Positions 1 to 11,000 of a DNA stretch of 64,000 nt are shown here, one piece after another. The notes beneath the pieces are model-generated. The model saw nothing but the letters and a program-made list of their open reading frames with translations. It did not search any database and was not told the origin of the DNA. The DNA comes from Primula veris (lineage: Eukaryota; Streptophyta; Magnoliopsida; Ericales; Primulaceae). Position numbers and translations under genes: made by a program. The number at the start of each line of letters is the position of its first letter. Positions within the stretch are counted from its first letter, which is position 1. The stretch is taken from contig OY821750.1 of assembly GCA_963682055.1 (NCBI GenBank), positions 16,246,501 through 16,310,500 of the forward strand. The letters are read 5' to 3'.

Positions 1-51
1 AGGGCTTAGGGTTTTAGGTTTAGGGTTTAGGTAATGTTCTTCCATATGTAG

Positions 52-61
52 GGAATATTCC
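52..61. other. Conserved 10 bp palindrome GGAATATTCC (example)
   Basis: This perfect inverted repeat occurs about 35 bp into the body of almost every A and B monomer, even though flanking bases (CCATATG or GAATATG, CA or T tract) vary by subtype. The one broken copy I noticed is near 9280, where ATATTCC has become ATAGTCC. A two-fold symmetric site at this conservation could bind a dimeric protein or form a small cruciform; no binding factor can be named from sequence. Confidence 0.8.
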
Positions 62-82
62 TCATTTTTTTTCTTGGATTTA

Positions 83-107
83 TGGCCAATAGTAGACGGG
101 TTTAACC
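83..107 (+). other. Conserved body core: TGGCCAAT and GGTTTAACC sites (example)
   Basis: TGGCCA (palindrome) overlaps a CCAAT pentamer, then AGTAGACGGG leads into GGTT-T-AACC, an odd palindrome with a one-base centre, followed by CGAC. This is one of the best conserved parts of the body. Recurrent subtype changes are ATGACC (A5), TACGGCC (B5) and CAATACTAGAC (B2). Isolated private changes are seen near 1988, 2828, 13924, 21634, 33264 and 40269. CCAAT is the core bound by NF-Y type factors (family knowledge); nothing here shows it is used as a promoter. Confidence 0.6.
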
Positions 108-201
108 GACTTTTTTGGATGTCGACATTTTATTTATATTTGTATGGTTTAGGGTTTAGGGTTTTGGTTTTAGGGTTTAGGGTTTTAGGTTGAGGGTTTA
201 G

Positions 202-548
202 GTAATGTTCTTGAATATGTAGGGAATATTCCTCATTTTTTTCTTCGATTTATGGCCAATAGTAGACGGGTTTAACCGACTTTTTTGGTTTTCGACATTT
301 TATTTATATTTGTATGGTTTAGGGTTTAGGGTTTAGGGTTTTGGTTTTAGGGCTTAGGGTTTTAGGTTTAGGGTTTAGGTAATGTTCTTCCATATGTAGG
401 GAATATTCCTTTTTTTTTTCTTGGATTTATGGCCAATAGTAGACGGGTTTAACCGACTTTTTTGGTTGTCGACATTTTATTTATATTTGTATGGTTTAGG
501 GTTTAGGGTTTTGGTTTTAGGGTTTAGGGTTTCAGGTTTAGGGTTTAG
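202..548 (+). repeat. B1-A4 dimer with extra telomere heptamer and long T tract
   Basis: The B1 monomer (202-378, 177 bp) has one more TTTAGGG in its spacer than other B monomers, three perfect heptamers in a row. The A4 monomer that follows (379-548) has lost the CA of CCTCATTT, leaving an unbroken T tract. The two markers usually travel together: this pair recurs near 3.78-4.12, 5.49-5.83, 8.57-8.92, 13.69-14.03, 16.44-16.78, 23.62-23.96, 26.35-26.69, 29.45-29.79, 36.27-36.61, 38.66-39.00 and 58.94-59.29 kb. Exceptions exist: the B1 near 1913 is followed by an A without the tract, and the A4 near 31.7 kb follows a B3. The T tract varies by one or two bases between copies, as expected of homopolymer slippage. 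Confidence 0.85.
316..379 (+). repeat. Degenerate TTTAGGG telomere-like spacer (example with three perfect heptamers)
   Basis: One instance of the spacer present in every monomer. It reads GGTTTAGGG, TTTAGGG, TTTAGGG, TTTTGG, TTTTAGGG, CTTAGGG, TTTTAGG, TTTAGGG, TTTAGG: heptamers and one-base variants in one orientation. The reverse strand therefore carries several AAACCCTA teloboxes per monomer. Spacing of the GGG runs by 3-11 bases permits G-quadruplex folding in principle. Three consecutive perfect units is the longest run seen, so this is interstitial telomere-like sequence, not a chromosome end. That it arose by capture of telomeric DNA is inference. Confidence 0.9.
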
Positions 549-718
549 GTAATGGTCTTGAATATGTAGGGAATATTCCTCATTTTTTTCTTTGATTTAT
601 GGCCAATACTAGACGGGTTTAACCGACTTTTTTGGTTTTTGACATTTTATTTATATTTGTATGGTTTAGGGTTTAGGGTTTTGGTTTTAGGGCTTAGGGT
701 TTTAGGTTTAGGGTTTAG

Positions 719-889
719 GTAATGTTCTTCCATATGTAGGGAATATTCCTCATTTTTTTTCTTGGATTTATGGCCAATAGTAGACGGGTTTAACCGACTT
801 TTTTGGTTGTCGACATTTTATTTATATTTGTATGGTTTAGGGTTTAGGGTTTTGGTTTTAGGGTTTAGGGTTTTAGGTTGAGGGTTTAG
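719..889 (+). repeat. Reference class A monomer (171 bp)
   Basis: A typical A monomer. Diagnostic sites in order: GTAATGTTCTTCCATATG at the start, the palindrome GGAATATTCC, CTCA followed by eight T and CTTGG, ATGGCCAATAGTAGACGGG, TTTAACCGAC, the A-only palindrome GTCGAC (a SalI-type hexamer) within GGTTGTCGAC, the AT-rich TTTATTTATATTTGTATGG, then the spacer. The spacer after an A body normally carries GGGTTTAGGGTTT followed by T or C, then AGGTTGAGGG, AGGTTTAGGG or AGGTTCAGGG. G+C is 59 of 171 by count. Recognised subtypes: A2 (GTAAATG), A3 (CCTCCATATG, with a TTTTACGTTTAGTG leader), A4 (10-12 T tract without CA), A5 (ATGACCAAT), A6 (TTTGTTGG), A7 (GGATGTCGAC). Confidence 0.95.
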
Positions 890-1059
890 GTAATGTTCTT
901 GAATATGTAGGGAATATTCCTCATTTTTTTCTTTGATTTATGGCCAATAGTAGACGGGTTTAACCGACGTTTTTGGTTTTTGACATTTTATTTATATTTG
1001 TATGGTTTAGGGTTTAGGGTTTTGGTTTTAGGGCTTAGGGTTTTAGGTTTAGGGTTTAG
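890..1059 (+). repeat. Reference class B monomer (170 bp, subtype B3)
   Basis: A typical B monomer. It differs from A by GAATATG instead of CCATATG, seven instead of eight T before the CTT, and no GTCGAC site: TTTTTGAC here, TTTTCGAC in other subtypes. The spacer after a B body carries GGGCTTAGGG, absent after A bodies except at the two A-A junctions, so the spacers are class-specific too. Subtypes: B1 (CTTCGATTT, TTTTCGAC and an extra TTTAGGG, 177 bp), B2 (GTAATGGTC, CAATACTAGAC), B3 (CCGACGTTTTT), B4 (CTTGG, TTTTGTTTTCGAC, 169 bp), B5 (GTAATATTC, TTTACGGCC), B6 (CTTCGATTT with TTTTTGAC, preceded by GGTTCAGGG). Confidence 0.95.
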
Positions 1060-1230
1060 GTAATGTTCTTCCATATGTAGGGAATATTCCTCATTTTTTT
1101 TCTTGGATTTATGACCAATAGTAGACGGGTTTAACCGACTTTTTTGGTTGTCGACATTTTATTTATATTTGTATGGTTTAGGGTTTAGGGTTTTGGTTTT
1201 AGGGTTTAGGGTTTTAGGTTTAGGGTTTAG

Positions 1231-1571
1231 GTAATGTTCTTGAATATGTAGGGAATATTCCTCATTTTTTTCTTGGATTTATGGCCAATAGTAGACGGGT
1301 TTAACCGACTTTTTTGTTTTCAACATTTTATTTATATTTTTATGGTTTAGGGTTTAGGGTTTTGGTTTTAGGGCTTAGGGTTTTAGGTTTAGGGTTTAGG
1401 TAAATGTTCTTCCATATGTAGGGAATATTCCTCATTTTGTTTCTTGGATTTATGGCCAATAGTAGACGGGTTTAACCGACTTTTTTGGTTGTCGACATTT
1501 TATTTATATTTGTATGGTTTATGGTTTAGGGTTTTGGTTTTAGGGTTTAGGGTTTCAGGTTGAGGGTTTAG
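1231..1571 (+). repeat. B4-A2 dimer with compensating 1 bp indels
   Basis: B4 (1231-1399) is 169 bp because one G is missing in TTTTGTTTTCGAC. The following A2 (1400-1571) is 172 bp because of an extra A in GTAAATG. The sum is 341 bp, exactly the standard dimer. The two markers are linked nearly everywhere, making this dimer a unit of amplification. It is the central part of the 682 bp higher-order repeat on the right side of the window. B4 also carries TTTTTATGG where others have TTTGTATGG; a few copies have TATAATTTTATGG instead (for example near 4.57, 6.63, 7.99, 9.02 and 12.09 kb). Confidence 0.85.
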
Positions 1572-2260
1572 GTAATGTTCTTGAATATGTAGGGAATATT
1601 CCTCATTTTTTTCTTTGATTTATGGCCAATAGTAGACGGGTTTAACCGACGTTTTTGGTTTTTGACATTTTATTTATATTTGTATGGTTTAGGGTTTAGG
1701 GTTTTGGTTTTAGGGCTTAGGGTTTTACGTTTAGTGTTTAGGTAATGTTCCTCCATATGTAGGGAATATTCCTCATTTTTTTTCTTGGATTTATGGCCAA
1801 TAGTAGACGGGTTTAACCGACTTTTTTGGTTGTCGACATTTTATTTATATTTGTATGGTTTAGGGTTTAGGGTTTTGGTTTTAGGGTTTAGGGTTTTAGG
1901 TTTAGGGTTTAGGTAATGTTCTTGAATATGTAGGGAATATTCCTCATTTTTTTCTTCGATTTATGGCCAATAGTAGACGGGTTTAACCTACTTTTTTGGT
2001 TTTCGACATTTTATTTATATTTTTATGGTTTAGGGTTTAGGGTTTAGGGTTTTGGTTTTAGGGCTTAGGGTTTTAGGTTTAGGGTTTAGGTAATGTTCCT
2101 CCATATGTAGGGAATATTCCTCATTTTTTTTCTTGGATTTATGGCCAATAGTAGACGGGTTTAACCGACTTTTTTGGTTGTCGACATTTTATTTATATTT
2201 GTATGGTTTAGGGTTTAGGGTTTTGGTTTTAGGGTTTAGGGTTTCAGGTTTAGGGTTTAG

Positions 2261-2402
2261 GTAATGGTCTTGAATATGTAGGGAATATTCCTCATTTTTT
2301 TCTTTGATTTATGGCCAATACTAGACGGGTTTAACCGACTTTTTTGGTTTTTGACATTTTATTTATATTTGTATGGTTTAGGGTTTAGGGTTTTGGTTTT
2401 AG
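2261..2402 (+). repeat. Truncated B2 monomer, 28 bp spacer deletion
   Basis: This B2 monomer is 142 bp instead of 170. The body is intact; the loss is inside the telomere-like spacer, where TTTTAGG runs straight into TAATG. The CTTAGGG, TTTTAGG, TTTAGGG and TTTAGG units are missing. Both deletion ends lie at AGG, so slippage or unequal pairing between telomere-like units explains it (inference). Confidence 0.9.
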
Positions 2403-3262
2403 GTAATGTTCTTCCATATGTAGGGAATATTCCTCATTTTTTTTCTTGGATTTATGGCCAATAGTAGACGGGTTTAACCGACTTTTTTGGATGTCGACAT
2501 TTTATTTATATTTGTATGGTTTAGGGTTTAGGGTTTTGGTTTTAGGGTTTAGGGTTTCAGGTTCAGGGTTTAGGTAATGTTCTTGAATATGTAGGGAATA
2601 TTCCTCATTTTTTTCTTCGATTTATGGCCAATAGTAGACGGGTTTAACCGACTTTTTTGGTTTTCGACATTTTATTTATATTTGTATGGTTTAGGGTTTA
2701 GGGTTTAGGGTTTTGGTTTTAGGGCTTAGGGTTTTAGGTTTAGGGTTTAGGTAATGTTATTCCATATGTAGGGAATATTCCTCATTTTTTTTCTTGGATT
2801 TATGGCCAATAGTAGACGGGTTTAACCGGCTTTTTTGGTTGTCGACATTTTATTTATATTTGTATGGTTTAGGGTTTAGGGTTTTGGTTTTAGGGTTTAG
2901 GGTTTCAGGTTTAGGGTTTAGGTAATGGTCTTGAATATGTAGGGAATATTCCTCATTTTTTTCTTTGATTTATGGCCAATACTAGACGGGTTTAACCGAC
3001 TTTTTTGGTTTTTGACATTTTATTTATATTTGTATGGTTTAGGGTTTAGGGTTTTGGTTTTAGGGCTTAGGGTTTTAGGTTTAGGGTTTAGGTAATGTTC
3101 TTCCATATGTAGGGAATATTCCTCATTTTTTTTCTTGGATTTATGGCCAATAGTAGACGGGTTTAACCGACTTTTTTGGTTGTCGACATTTTATTTATAT
3201 TTGTATGGTTTAGGGTTTAGGGTTTTGGTTTTAGGGTTTAGGGTTTTAGGTTGAGGGTATAG

Positions 3263-3433
3263 GTAATGTTCTTGAATATGTAGGGAATATTCCTCATTTT
3301 TTTTCTTGGATTTATGACCAATAGTAGACGGGTTTAACCGACTCTTTTGGTTGTCGACATTTTATTTATATTTGTATGGTTTAGGGTATAGGGTTTTGGT
3401 TTTAGGGTTTAGGGTTTCAGGTTTAGGGTTTAG
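3263..3433 (+). repeat. B/A hybrid monomer (171 bp)
   Basis: The monomer opens as class B (GTAATGTTCTTGAATATG, preceded by a TATAGG leader) but continues as class A subtype A5: eight T, CTTGG, ATGACCAAT, CGACTCTTTTGG and GTTGTCGAC. The next monomer at 3434 is B2. The A/B alternation is therefore broken by loss of one monomer equivalent, as expected from an unequal crossover between a B and an A body. The breakpoint lies between GAATATG and the T tract, in the shared TAGGGAATATTCCTCA block. The CGACTCTTTTGG marker is otherwise seen only near 6430, which identifies the likely parent type. Confidence 0.88.
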
Positions 3434-6008
3434 GTAATGGTCTTGAATATGTAGGGAATATTCCTCATTTTTTTCTTTGATTTATGGCCAATACTAGACG
3501 GGTTTAACCGACTTTTTTGGTTTTTGACATTTTATTTATATTTGTATGGTTTAGGGTTTAGGGTTTTGGTTTTAGGGCTTAGGGTTTTAGGTTTAGGGTT
3601 TAGGTAATGTTCTTCCATATGTAGGGAATATTCCTCATTTTTTTTCTTGGATTTATGGCCAATAGTAGACGGGTTTAACCGACTTTTTTGGATGTCGACA
3701 TTTTATTTATATTTGTATGGTTTAGGGTTTAGGGTTTTGGTTTTAGGGTTTAGGGTTTTAGGTTGAGGGTATAGGTAATGTTCTTGAATATGTAGGGAAT
3801 ATTCCTCATTTTTTTCTTCGATTTATGGCCAATAGTAGACGGGTTTAACCGACTTTTTTGGTTTTCGACATTTTATTTATATTTGTATGGTTTAGGGTTT
3901 AGGGTTTAGGGTTTTGGTTTTAGGGCTTAGGGTTTTAGGTTTAGGGTTTAGGTAATGTTCTTCCATATGTAGGGAATATTCCTTTTTTTTTTTCTTGGAT
4001 TTATGGCCAATAGTAGACGGGTTTAACCGACTTTTTTGGTTGTCGACATTTTATTTATATTTGTATGGTTTAGGGTTTAGGGTTTTGGTTTTAGGGTTTA
4101 GGGTTTCAGGTTTAGGGTTTAGGTAATGGTCTTGAATATGTAGGGAATATTCCTCATTTTTTTCTTTGATTTATGGCCAAAACTAGACGGGTTTAACCGA
4201 CTTTTTTGGTTTTTGACATTTTATTTATATTTGTATGGTTTAGGATTTAGGGTTTTGGTTTTAGGGCTTAGGGTTTTAGGTTTAGGGTTTAGGTAATGTT
4301 CTTCCATATGTAGGGAATATTCCTCATTTTTTTTCTTGGATTTATGACCAATAGTAGACGGGTTTAACCGACTTTTTTGGTTGTCGACATTTTATTTATA
4401 TTTGTATGGTTTAGGGTATAGGGTTTTGGTTTTAGGGTTTAGGGTTTTAGGTTTAGGGTTTAGGTAATGTTCTTGAATATGTAGGGAATATTCCTCATTT
4501 TTTTCTTGGATTTATGGCCAATAGTAGACGGGTTTAACCGACTTTTTTGTTTTCGACATTTTATTTATAATTTTATGGTTTAGGGTTTAGGGTTTTGGTT
4601 TTAGGGCTTAGGGTTTTAGGTTTAGGGTTTAGGTAAATGTTCTTCCATATGTAGGGAATATTCCTCATTTTTTTTCTTGGATTTATGGCCAATAGTAGAC
4701 GGGTTTAACCGACTTTTTTGGTTGTCGACATTTTATTTATATTTGTATGGTTTAGGGTTTAGGGTTTTAGTTTTAGGGTTTAGGGTTTCAGGTTCAGGGT
4801 TTAGGTAATGTTCTTGAATATGTAGGGAATATTCCTCATTTTTTTCTTCGATTTATGGCCAATAGTAGACGGGTTTAACCGACTTTTTTGGTTTTCGACA
4901 TTTTATTTATATTTGTATGGTTTAGGGTTTAGGGTTTAGGGTTTTGGTTTTAGGGCTTAGGGTTTTAGGTTTAGGGTTTAGGTAATGTTCTTCCATATGT
5001 AGGGAATATTCCTTTTTTTTTTCTTGGATTTATGGCCAATAGTAGACGGGTTTAACCGACTTTTTTGGTTGTCGACATTTTATTTATATTTGTATGGTTT
5101 AGGGTTTAGGGTTTTGGTTTTAGGGTTTAGGGTTTCAGGTTTAGGGTTTAGGTAATGGTCTTGAATATGTAGGGAATATTCCTCATTTTTTTCTTTGATT
5201 TATGGCCAATACTAGACGGGTTTAACCGACTTTTTTGGTTTTTGACATTTTATTTATATTTGTATGGTTTAGGGTTTAGGGTTTTGGTTTTAGGGCTTAG
5301 GGTTTTAGGTTTAGGGTTTAGGTAATGTTCTTCCATATGTAGGGAATATTCCTCATTTTTTTTCTTGGATTTATGGCCAATAGTAGACGGGTTTAACCGA
5401 CTTTTTTGGATGTCGACATTTTATTTATATTTGTATGGTTTAGGGTTTAGGGTTTTGGTTTTAGGGTTTAGGGTTTTAGGTTGAGGGTATAGGTAATGTT
5501 CTTGAATATGTAGGGAATATTCCTCATTTTTTTCTTCGATTTATGGCCAATAGTAGACGGGTTTAACCGACTTTTTTGGTTTTCGACATTTTATTTATAT
5601 TTGTATGGTTTAGGGTTTAGGGTTTAGGGTTTTGGTTTTAGGGCTTAGGGTTTTAGGTTTAGGGTTTAGGTAATGTTCTTCCATATGTAGGGAATATTCC
5701 TTTTTTTTTTTCTTGGATTTATGGCCAATAGTAGACGGGTTTAACCGACTTTTTTGGTTGTCGACATTTTATTTATATTTGTATGGTTTAGGGTTCAGGG
5801 TTTTGGTTTTAGGGTTTAGGGTTTCAGGTTTAGGGTTTAGGTAATGGTCTTGAATATGTAGGGAATATTCCTCATTTTTTTCTTTGATTTATGGCCAATA
5901 CTAGACGGGTTTAACCGACTTTTTTGGTTTTTGACATTTTATTTATATTTGTATGGTTTAGGGTTTAGGGTTTTGGTTTTAGGGCTTAGGGTTTTAGGTT
6001 TAGGGTTT
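3434..6008 (+). repeat. Local duplication at 1,718 bp offset
   Basis: The block around 3434-4290 resembles 5152-6008: B2, A7 with GGATGTCGAC (3690 and 5408), the GAGGGTATAGG leader, B1 and A4 recur in the same order 1,718 bp apart (ten monomers plus extra heptamer bases). Order diverges on both sides: the hybrid at 3263 against A4 near 4981, and A5 near 4300 against a plain A near 6020. Copies differ by private bases, such as CAAAACTAG near 4180. Boundaries are approximate to one monomer. Confidence 0.7.
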
Positions 6009-8099
6009 AGGTAATGTTCTTCCATATGTAGGGAATATTCCTCATTTTTTTTCTTGGATTTATGGCCAATAGTAGACGGGTTTAACCGACTTTTTTGGTT
6101 GTCGACATTTTATTTATATTTGTATGGTTTAGGGTTTAGGATTTTGGTTTTAGGGTTTAGGGTTTTAGGTTGAGGGTTTAGGTAATGTTCTTGAATATGT
6201 AGGGAATATTCCTCATTTTTTTCTTTGATTTATGGCCAATAGTAGACGGGTTTAACCGACGTTTTTGGTTTTTGACATTTTATTTATATTTGTATGGTTT
6301 AGGGTTTAGGGTTTTGGTTTTAGGGCTTAGGGTTTTAGGTTTAGGGTTTAGGTAATGTTCTTCCATATGTAGGGAATATTCCTCATTTTTTTTCTTGGAT
6401 TTATGACCAATAGTAGACGGGTTTAACCGACTCTTTTGGTTGTCGACATTTTATTTATATTTGTATGGTTTAGGGTATAGGGTTTTGGTTTTAGGGTTTA
6501 GGGTTTTAGGTTTAGGGTTTAGGTAATGTTCTTGAATATGTAGGGAATATTCCTCATTTTTTTCTTGGATTTATGGCCAATAGTAGACGGGTTTAACCGA
6601 CTTTTTTGTTTTCGACATTTTATTTATAATTTTATGGTTTAGGGTTTAGGGTTTTGGTTTTAGGGCTTAGGGTTTTAGGTTTAGGGTTTAGGTAAATGTT
6701 CTTCCATATGTAGGGAATATTCCTCATTTTTTTTCTTGGATTTATGGCCAATAGTAGACGGGTTTAACCGACTTTTTTGGTTGTCGACATTTTATTTATA
6801 TTTGTATGGTTTAGGGTTTAGGGTTTTGGTTTTAGGGTTTAGGGTTTCAGGTTTAGGGTTTAGGTAATGGTCTTGAATATGTAGGGAATATTCCTCATTT
6901 TTTTCTTTGATTTATGGCCAAAACTAGACGGGTTTAACCGACTTTTTTGGTTTTTGACATTTTATTTATATTTGTATGGTTTAGGGTTTAGGGTTTTGGT
7001 TTTAGGGCTTAGGGTTTTAGGTTTAGGGTTTAGGTAATGTTCTTCCATATGTAGGGAATATTCCTCATTTTTTTTCTTGGATTTATGGCCAATAGTAGAC
7101 GGGTTTAACCGACTTTTTTGGTTGTCGACATTTTATTTATATTTGTATGGTTTAGGGTTTAGGGTTTTGGTTTTAGGGTTTAGGGTTTTAGGTTGAGGGT
7201 TTAGGTAATGTTCTTGAATATGTAGGGAATATTCCTCATTTTTTTCTTTGATTTATGGCCAATAGTAGACGGGTTTAACCGACGTTTTTGGTTTTTGACA
7301 TTTTATTTATATTTGTATGGTTTAGGGTTTAGGGTTTTGGTTTTAGGGCTTAGGGTTTTAGGTTTAGGGTTTAGGTAATGTTCTTCCATATGTAGGGAAT
7401 ATTCCTCATTTTTTTTCTTGGATTTATGGCCAATAGTAGACGGGTTTAACCGACTTTTTTGGTTGTCGACATTTTATTTATATTTGTATGGTTTAGGGTT
7501 TAGGGTTTTGGTTTTAGGGTTTAGGGTTTTAGGTTGAGGGTTTAGGTAATGTTCTTGAATATGTAGGGAATATTCCTCATTTTTTTCTTTGATTTATGGC
7601 CAATAGTAGACGGGTTTAACCGACGTTTTTGGTTTTTGACATTTTATTTATATTTGTATGGTTTAGGGTTTAGGGTTTTGGTTTTAGGGCTTAGGGTTTT
7701 AGGTTTAGGGTTTAGGTAATGTTCTTCCATATGTAGGGAATATTCCTCATTTTTTTTCTTGGATTTATGACCAATAGTAGACGGGTTTAACCGACTTTTT
7801 TGGTTGTCGACATTTTATTTATATTTGTATGGTTTAGGGTATAGGGTTTTGGTTTTAGGGTTTAGGGTTTTAGGTTTAGGGTTTAGGTAATGTTCTTGAA
7901 TATGTAGGGAATATTCCTCATTTTTTTCTTGGATTTATGGCCAATAGTAGACGGGTTTAACCGACTTTTTTGTTTTCGACATTTTATTTATAATTTTATG
8001 GTTTAGGGTTTAGGGTTTTGGTTTTAGGGCTTAGGGTTTTAGGTTTAGGGTTTAGGTAATGTTCTTCCATATGTAGGGAATATTCCTCATTTTTTTTCT

Positions 8100-11000
8100 T
8101 GGATTTATGGCCAATAGTAGACGGGTTTAACCGACTTTTTTGGTTGTCGACATTTTATTTATATTTGTATGGTTTAGGGTTTAGGGTTTTGGTTTTAGGG
8201 TTTAGGGTTTCAGGTTTAGGGTTTAGGTAATGGTCTTGAATATGTAGGGAATATTCCTCCTTTTTTTCTTTGATTTATGGCCAATACTAGACGGGTTTAA
8301 CCGACTTTTTTGGTTTTTGACATTTTATTTATATTTGTATGGTTTAGGGTTTAGGGTTTTGGTTTTAGGTTTAGGGTTTTAGGTTTAGGGTTTAGGTAAT
8401 GTTCTTCCATATGTAGGGAATATTCCTCATTTTTTTTCTTGGATTTATGGCCAATAGTAGACGGGTTTAACCGACTTTTTTGGATGTCGACATTTTATTT
8501 ATATTTGTATGGTTTAGGGTTTAGGGTTTTGGTTTTAGGGTTTAGGGTTTTAGGTTGAGGGTTTAGGTAATGTTCTTGAATATGTAGGGAATATTCCTCA
8601 TTTTTTTCTTCGATTTAGGGCCAATATTAGACGGGTTTAACCGACTTTTTTGGTTTTCGACATTTTATTTATATTTGTATGTTTTAGGGTTTAGGGTTTA
8701 GGGTTTTGGTTTTAGGTCTTAGGGTTTTAGGTTTAGGGTTTAGGTAATGTTCTTCCATATGTAGGGAATATTCCTTTTTTTTTTTCTTGGATTTATGGCC
8801 AATAGTAGACGGGTTTAACCGACTTTTTTGGTTGTCGACATTTTATTTATATTTGTATGGTTTAGGGTTTAGGGTTTTGGTTTTAGGGTTTAGGGTTTCA
8901 GGTTTAGGGTTTAGGTAATGTTCTTGAATATGTAGGGAATATTCCTCATTTTTTTCTTGGATTTATGGCCAATAGTAGACGGGTTTAACCGACTTTTTTG
9001 TTTTCGACATTTTATTTATAATTTTATGGTTTAGGGTTTAGGGTTTTGGTTTTAGGGCTTAGGGTTTTAGGTTTAGGGTTTAGGTAATGTTCTTCCATAT
9101 GTAGGGAATATTCCTCATTTTTTTTCTTGGATTTATGGCCAATAGTAGACGGGTTTAACCGACTTTTTTGGTTGTCGACATTTTATTTATATTTGTATGG
9201 TTTAGGGTTTAGGGTTTTGGTTTTAGGGTTTAGGGTTTTAGGTTGAGGGTTTAGGTAATGTTCTTGAATATGTAGGGAATAGTCCTCATTTTTTTCTTGG
9301 ATTTATGGCCAATAGTAGACGGGTTTAACCGACGTTTTTGGTTTTTGACATTTTATTTATATTTGTATGGTTTAGGGTTTAGGGTTTTGGTTTTAGGGCT
9401 TAGGGTTTTAGGTTTAGGGTTTAGGTAATGTTCTTCCATATGTAGGGAATATTCCTCATTTTTTTTCTTGGATTTATGACCAATAGTAGACGGGTTTAAC
9501 CGACTTTTTTGGTTGTCGACATTTTATTTATATTTGTATAGTTTAGGGTTTAGGGTTTTGGTTTTAGGGTTTAGGGTTTTAGGTTGAGGGTTTAGGTAAT
9601 ATTCTTGAATATGTAGGGAATATTCCTCATTTTTTTCTTTGATTTACGGCCAATAGTAGACGGGTTTAACCGACTTTTTTGGTTTTTGACATTTTATTTA
9701 TATTTGTATGGTTTAGGGTTTAGGGTTTTGGTTTTAGGGCTTAGGGTTTTACGTTTAGTGTTTAGGTAATGTTCCTCCATATGTAGGGAATATTCCTCAT
9801 TTTTTTTCTTGGATTTATGGCCAATAGTAGACGGGTTTAACCGACTTTTTTGGTTGTCGACATTTTATTTATATTTGTATGGTTTAGGGTTTAGGGTTTT
9901 GGTTTTAGGGTTTAGGGTTTTAGGTTTAGGGTTTAGGTAATGTTCTTGAATATGTAGGGAATATTCCTCATTTTTTTCTTGGATTTATGGCCAATAGTAG
10001 ACGGGTTTAACCGACTTTTTTGTTTTCGACATTTTATTTATATTTTTATGGTTTAGGGTTTAGGGTTTTGGTTTTAGGGCTTAGGGTTTTAGGTTTAGGG
10101 TTTAGGTAAATGTTCTTCCATATGTAGGGAATATTCCTCATTTTTTTTCTTGGATTTATGGCCAATAGTAGACGGGTTTAACCGACTTTTTTGGTTGTCG
10201 ACATTTTATTTATATTTGTATGGTTTATGGTTTAGGGTTTTGGTTTTAGGGTTTAGGGTTTCAGGTTGAGGGTTTAGGTAATGTTCTTGAATATGTAGGG
10301 AATATTCCTCATTTTTTTCTTTGATTTATGGCCAATAGTAGACGGGTTTAACCGACGTTTTTGGTTTTTGACATTTTATTTATATTTGTATGGTTTAGGG
10401 TTTAGGGTTTTGGTTTTAGGGCTTAGGGTTTTACGTTTAGTGTTTAGGTAATGTTCCTCCATATGTAGGGAATATTCCTCATTTTTTTTCTTGGATTTAT
10501 GGCCAATAGTAGACGGGTTTAACCGACTTTTTTGGTTGTCGACATTTTATTTATATTTGTATGGTTTAGGGTTTAGGGTTTTGGTTTTAGGGTTTAGGGT
10601 TTTAGGTTGAGGGTTTAGGTAATGTTCTTGAATATGTAGGGAATATTCCTCATTTTTTTCTTCGATTTATGGCCAATAGTAGACGGGTTTAACCGACTTT
10701 TTTGGTTTTCGACATTTTATTTATATTTGTATGTTTTAGGGTTTAGGGTTTAGGGTTTTGGTTTTAGGTCTTAGGGTTTTAGGTTTAGGGTTTAGGTAAT
10801 GTTCTTCCATATGTAGGGAATATTCCTTTTTTTTTTCTTGGATTTATGGCCAATAGTAGACGGGTTTAACCGACTTTTTTGGTTGTCGACATTTTATTTA
10901 TATTTGTATGGTTTAGGGTTTAGGGTTTTGGTTTTAGGGTTTAGGGTTTCAGGTTTAGGGTTTAGGTAATGGTCTTGAATATGTAGGGAATATTCCTCAT

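Larger units (their letters stand above)
1..8100 (+). repeat. Left segment: mixed A/B dimers, no dominant higher-order unit
   Basis: Dimers of several subtypes follow one another: A7, B1-A4, B2, A, B3, A5, B4-A2. The B to A order repeats loosely, and the same private markers reappear at short offsets. Examples are GGATGTCGAC at 3690 and 5408, and GAGGGTATAGG near 3765 and 5483. Compared with the right half, neighbouring copies carry more single-base differences. Two disrupted monomers lie here (2261-2402 and 3263-3433). The segment contains no gene or non-satellite sequence. Confidence 0.85.

Noticed and set aside
86..90. CCAAT promoter element with TATA-like TTTATATTTG
   Set aside because: Both motifs are in every monomer, in AT-rich sequence where such matches are expected, and no reading frame or gene lies downstream.
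83..101. CENP-B box
   Set aside because: The right half (A, two bases, CGGG) matches in AGACGGG, but the TTCG half is absent at the required distance, where CCAA stands instead. Plants also lack a confirmed CENP-B ortholog using this box.
121..126. GTCGAC as a regulatory palindrome
   Set aside because: It marks A monomers well but is absent from B and mutates without consequence visible here. Useful as a class marker only.
316..379. True terminal telomere
   Set aside because: At most three perfect heptamers occur in a row, always returning to the satellite body. No long homogeneous TTTAGGG run exists in the window.
379..548. Transposon or retroelement remnant with poly-T (poly-A) tract
   Set aside because: The T tract varies from a normal CTCATTT block by loss of CA; there are no target-site duplications, terminal repeats or coding fragments around it.
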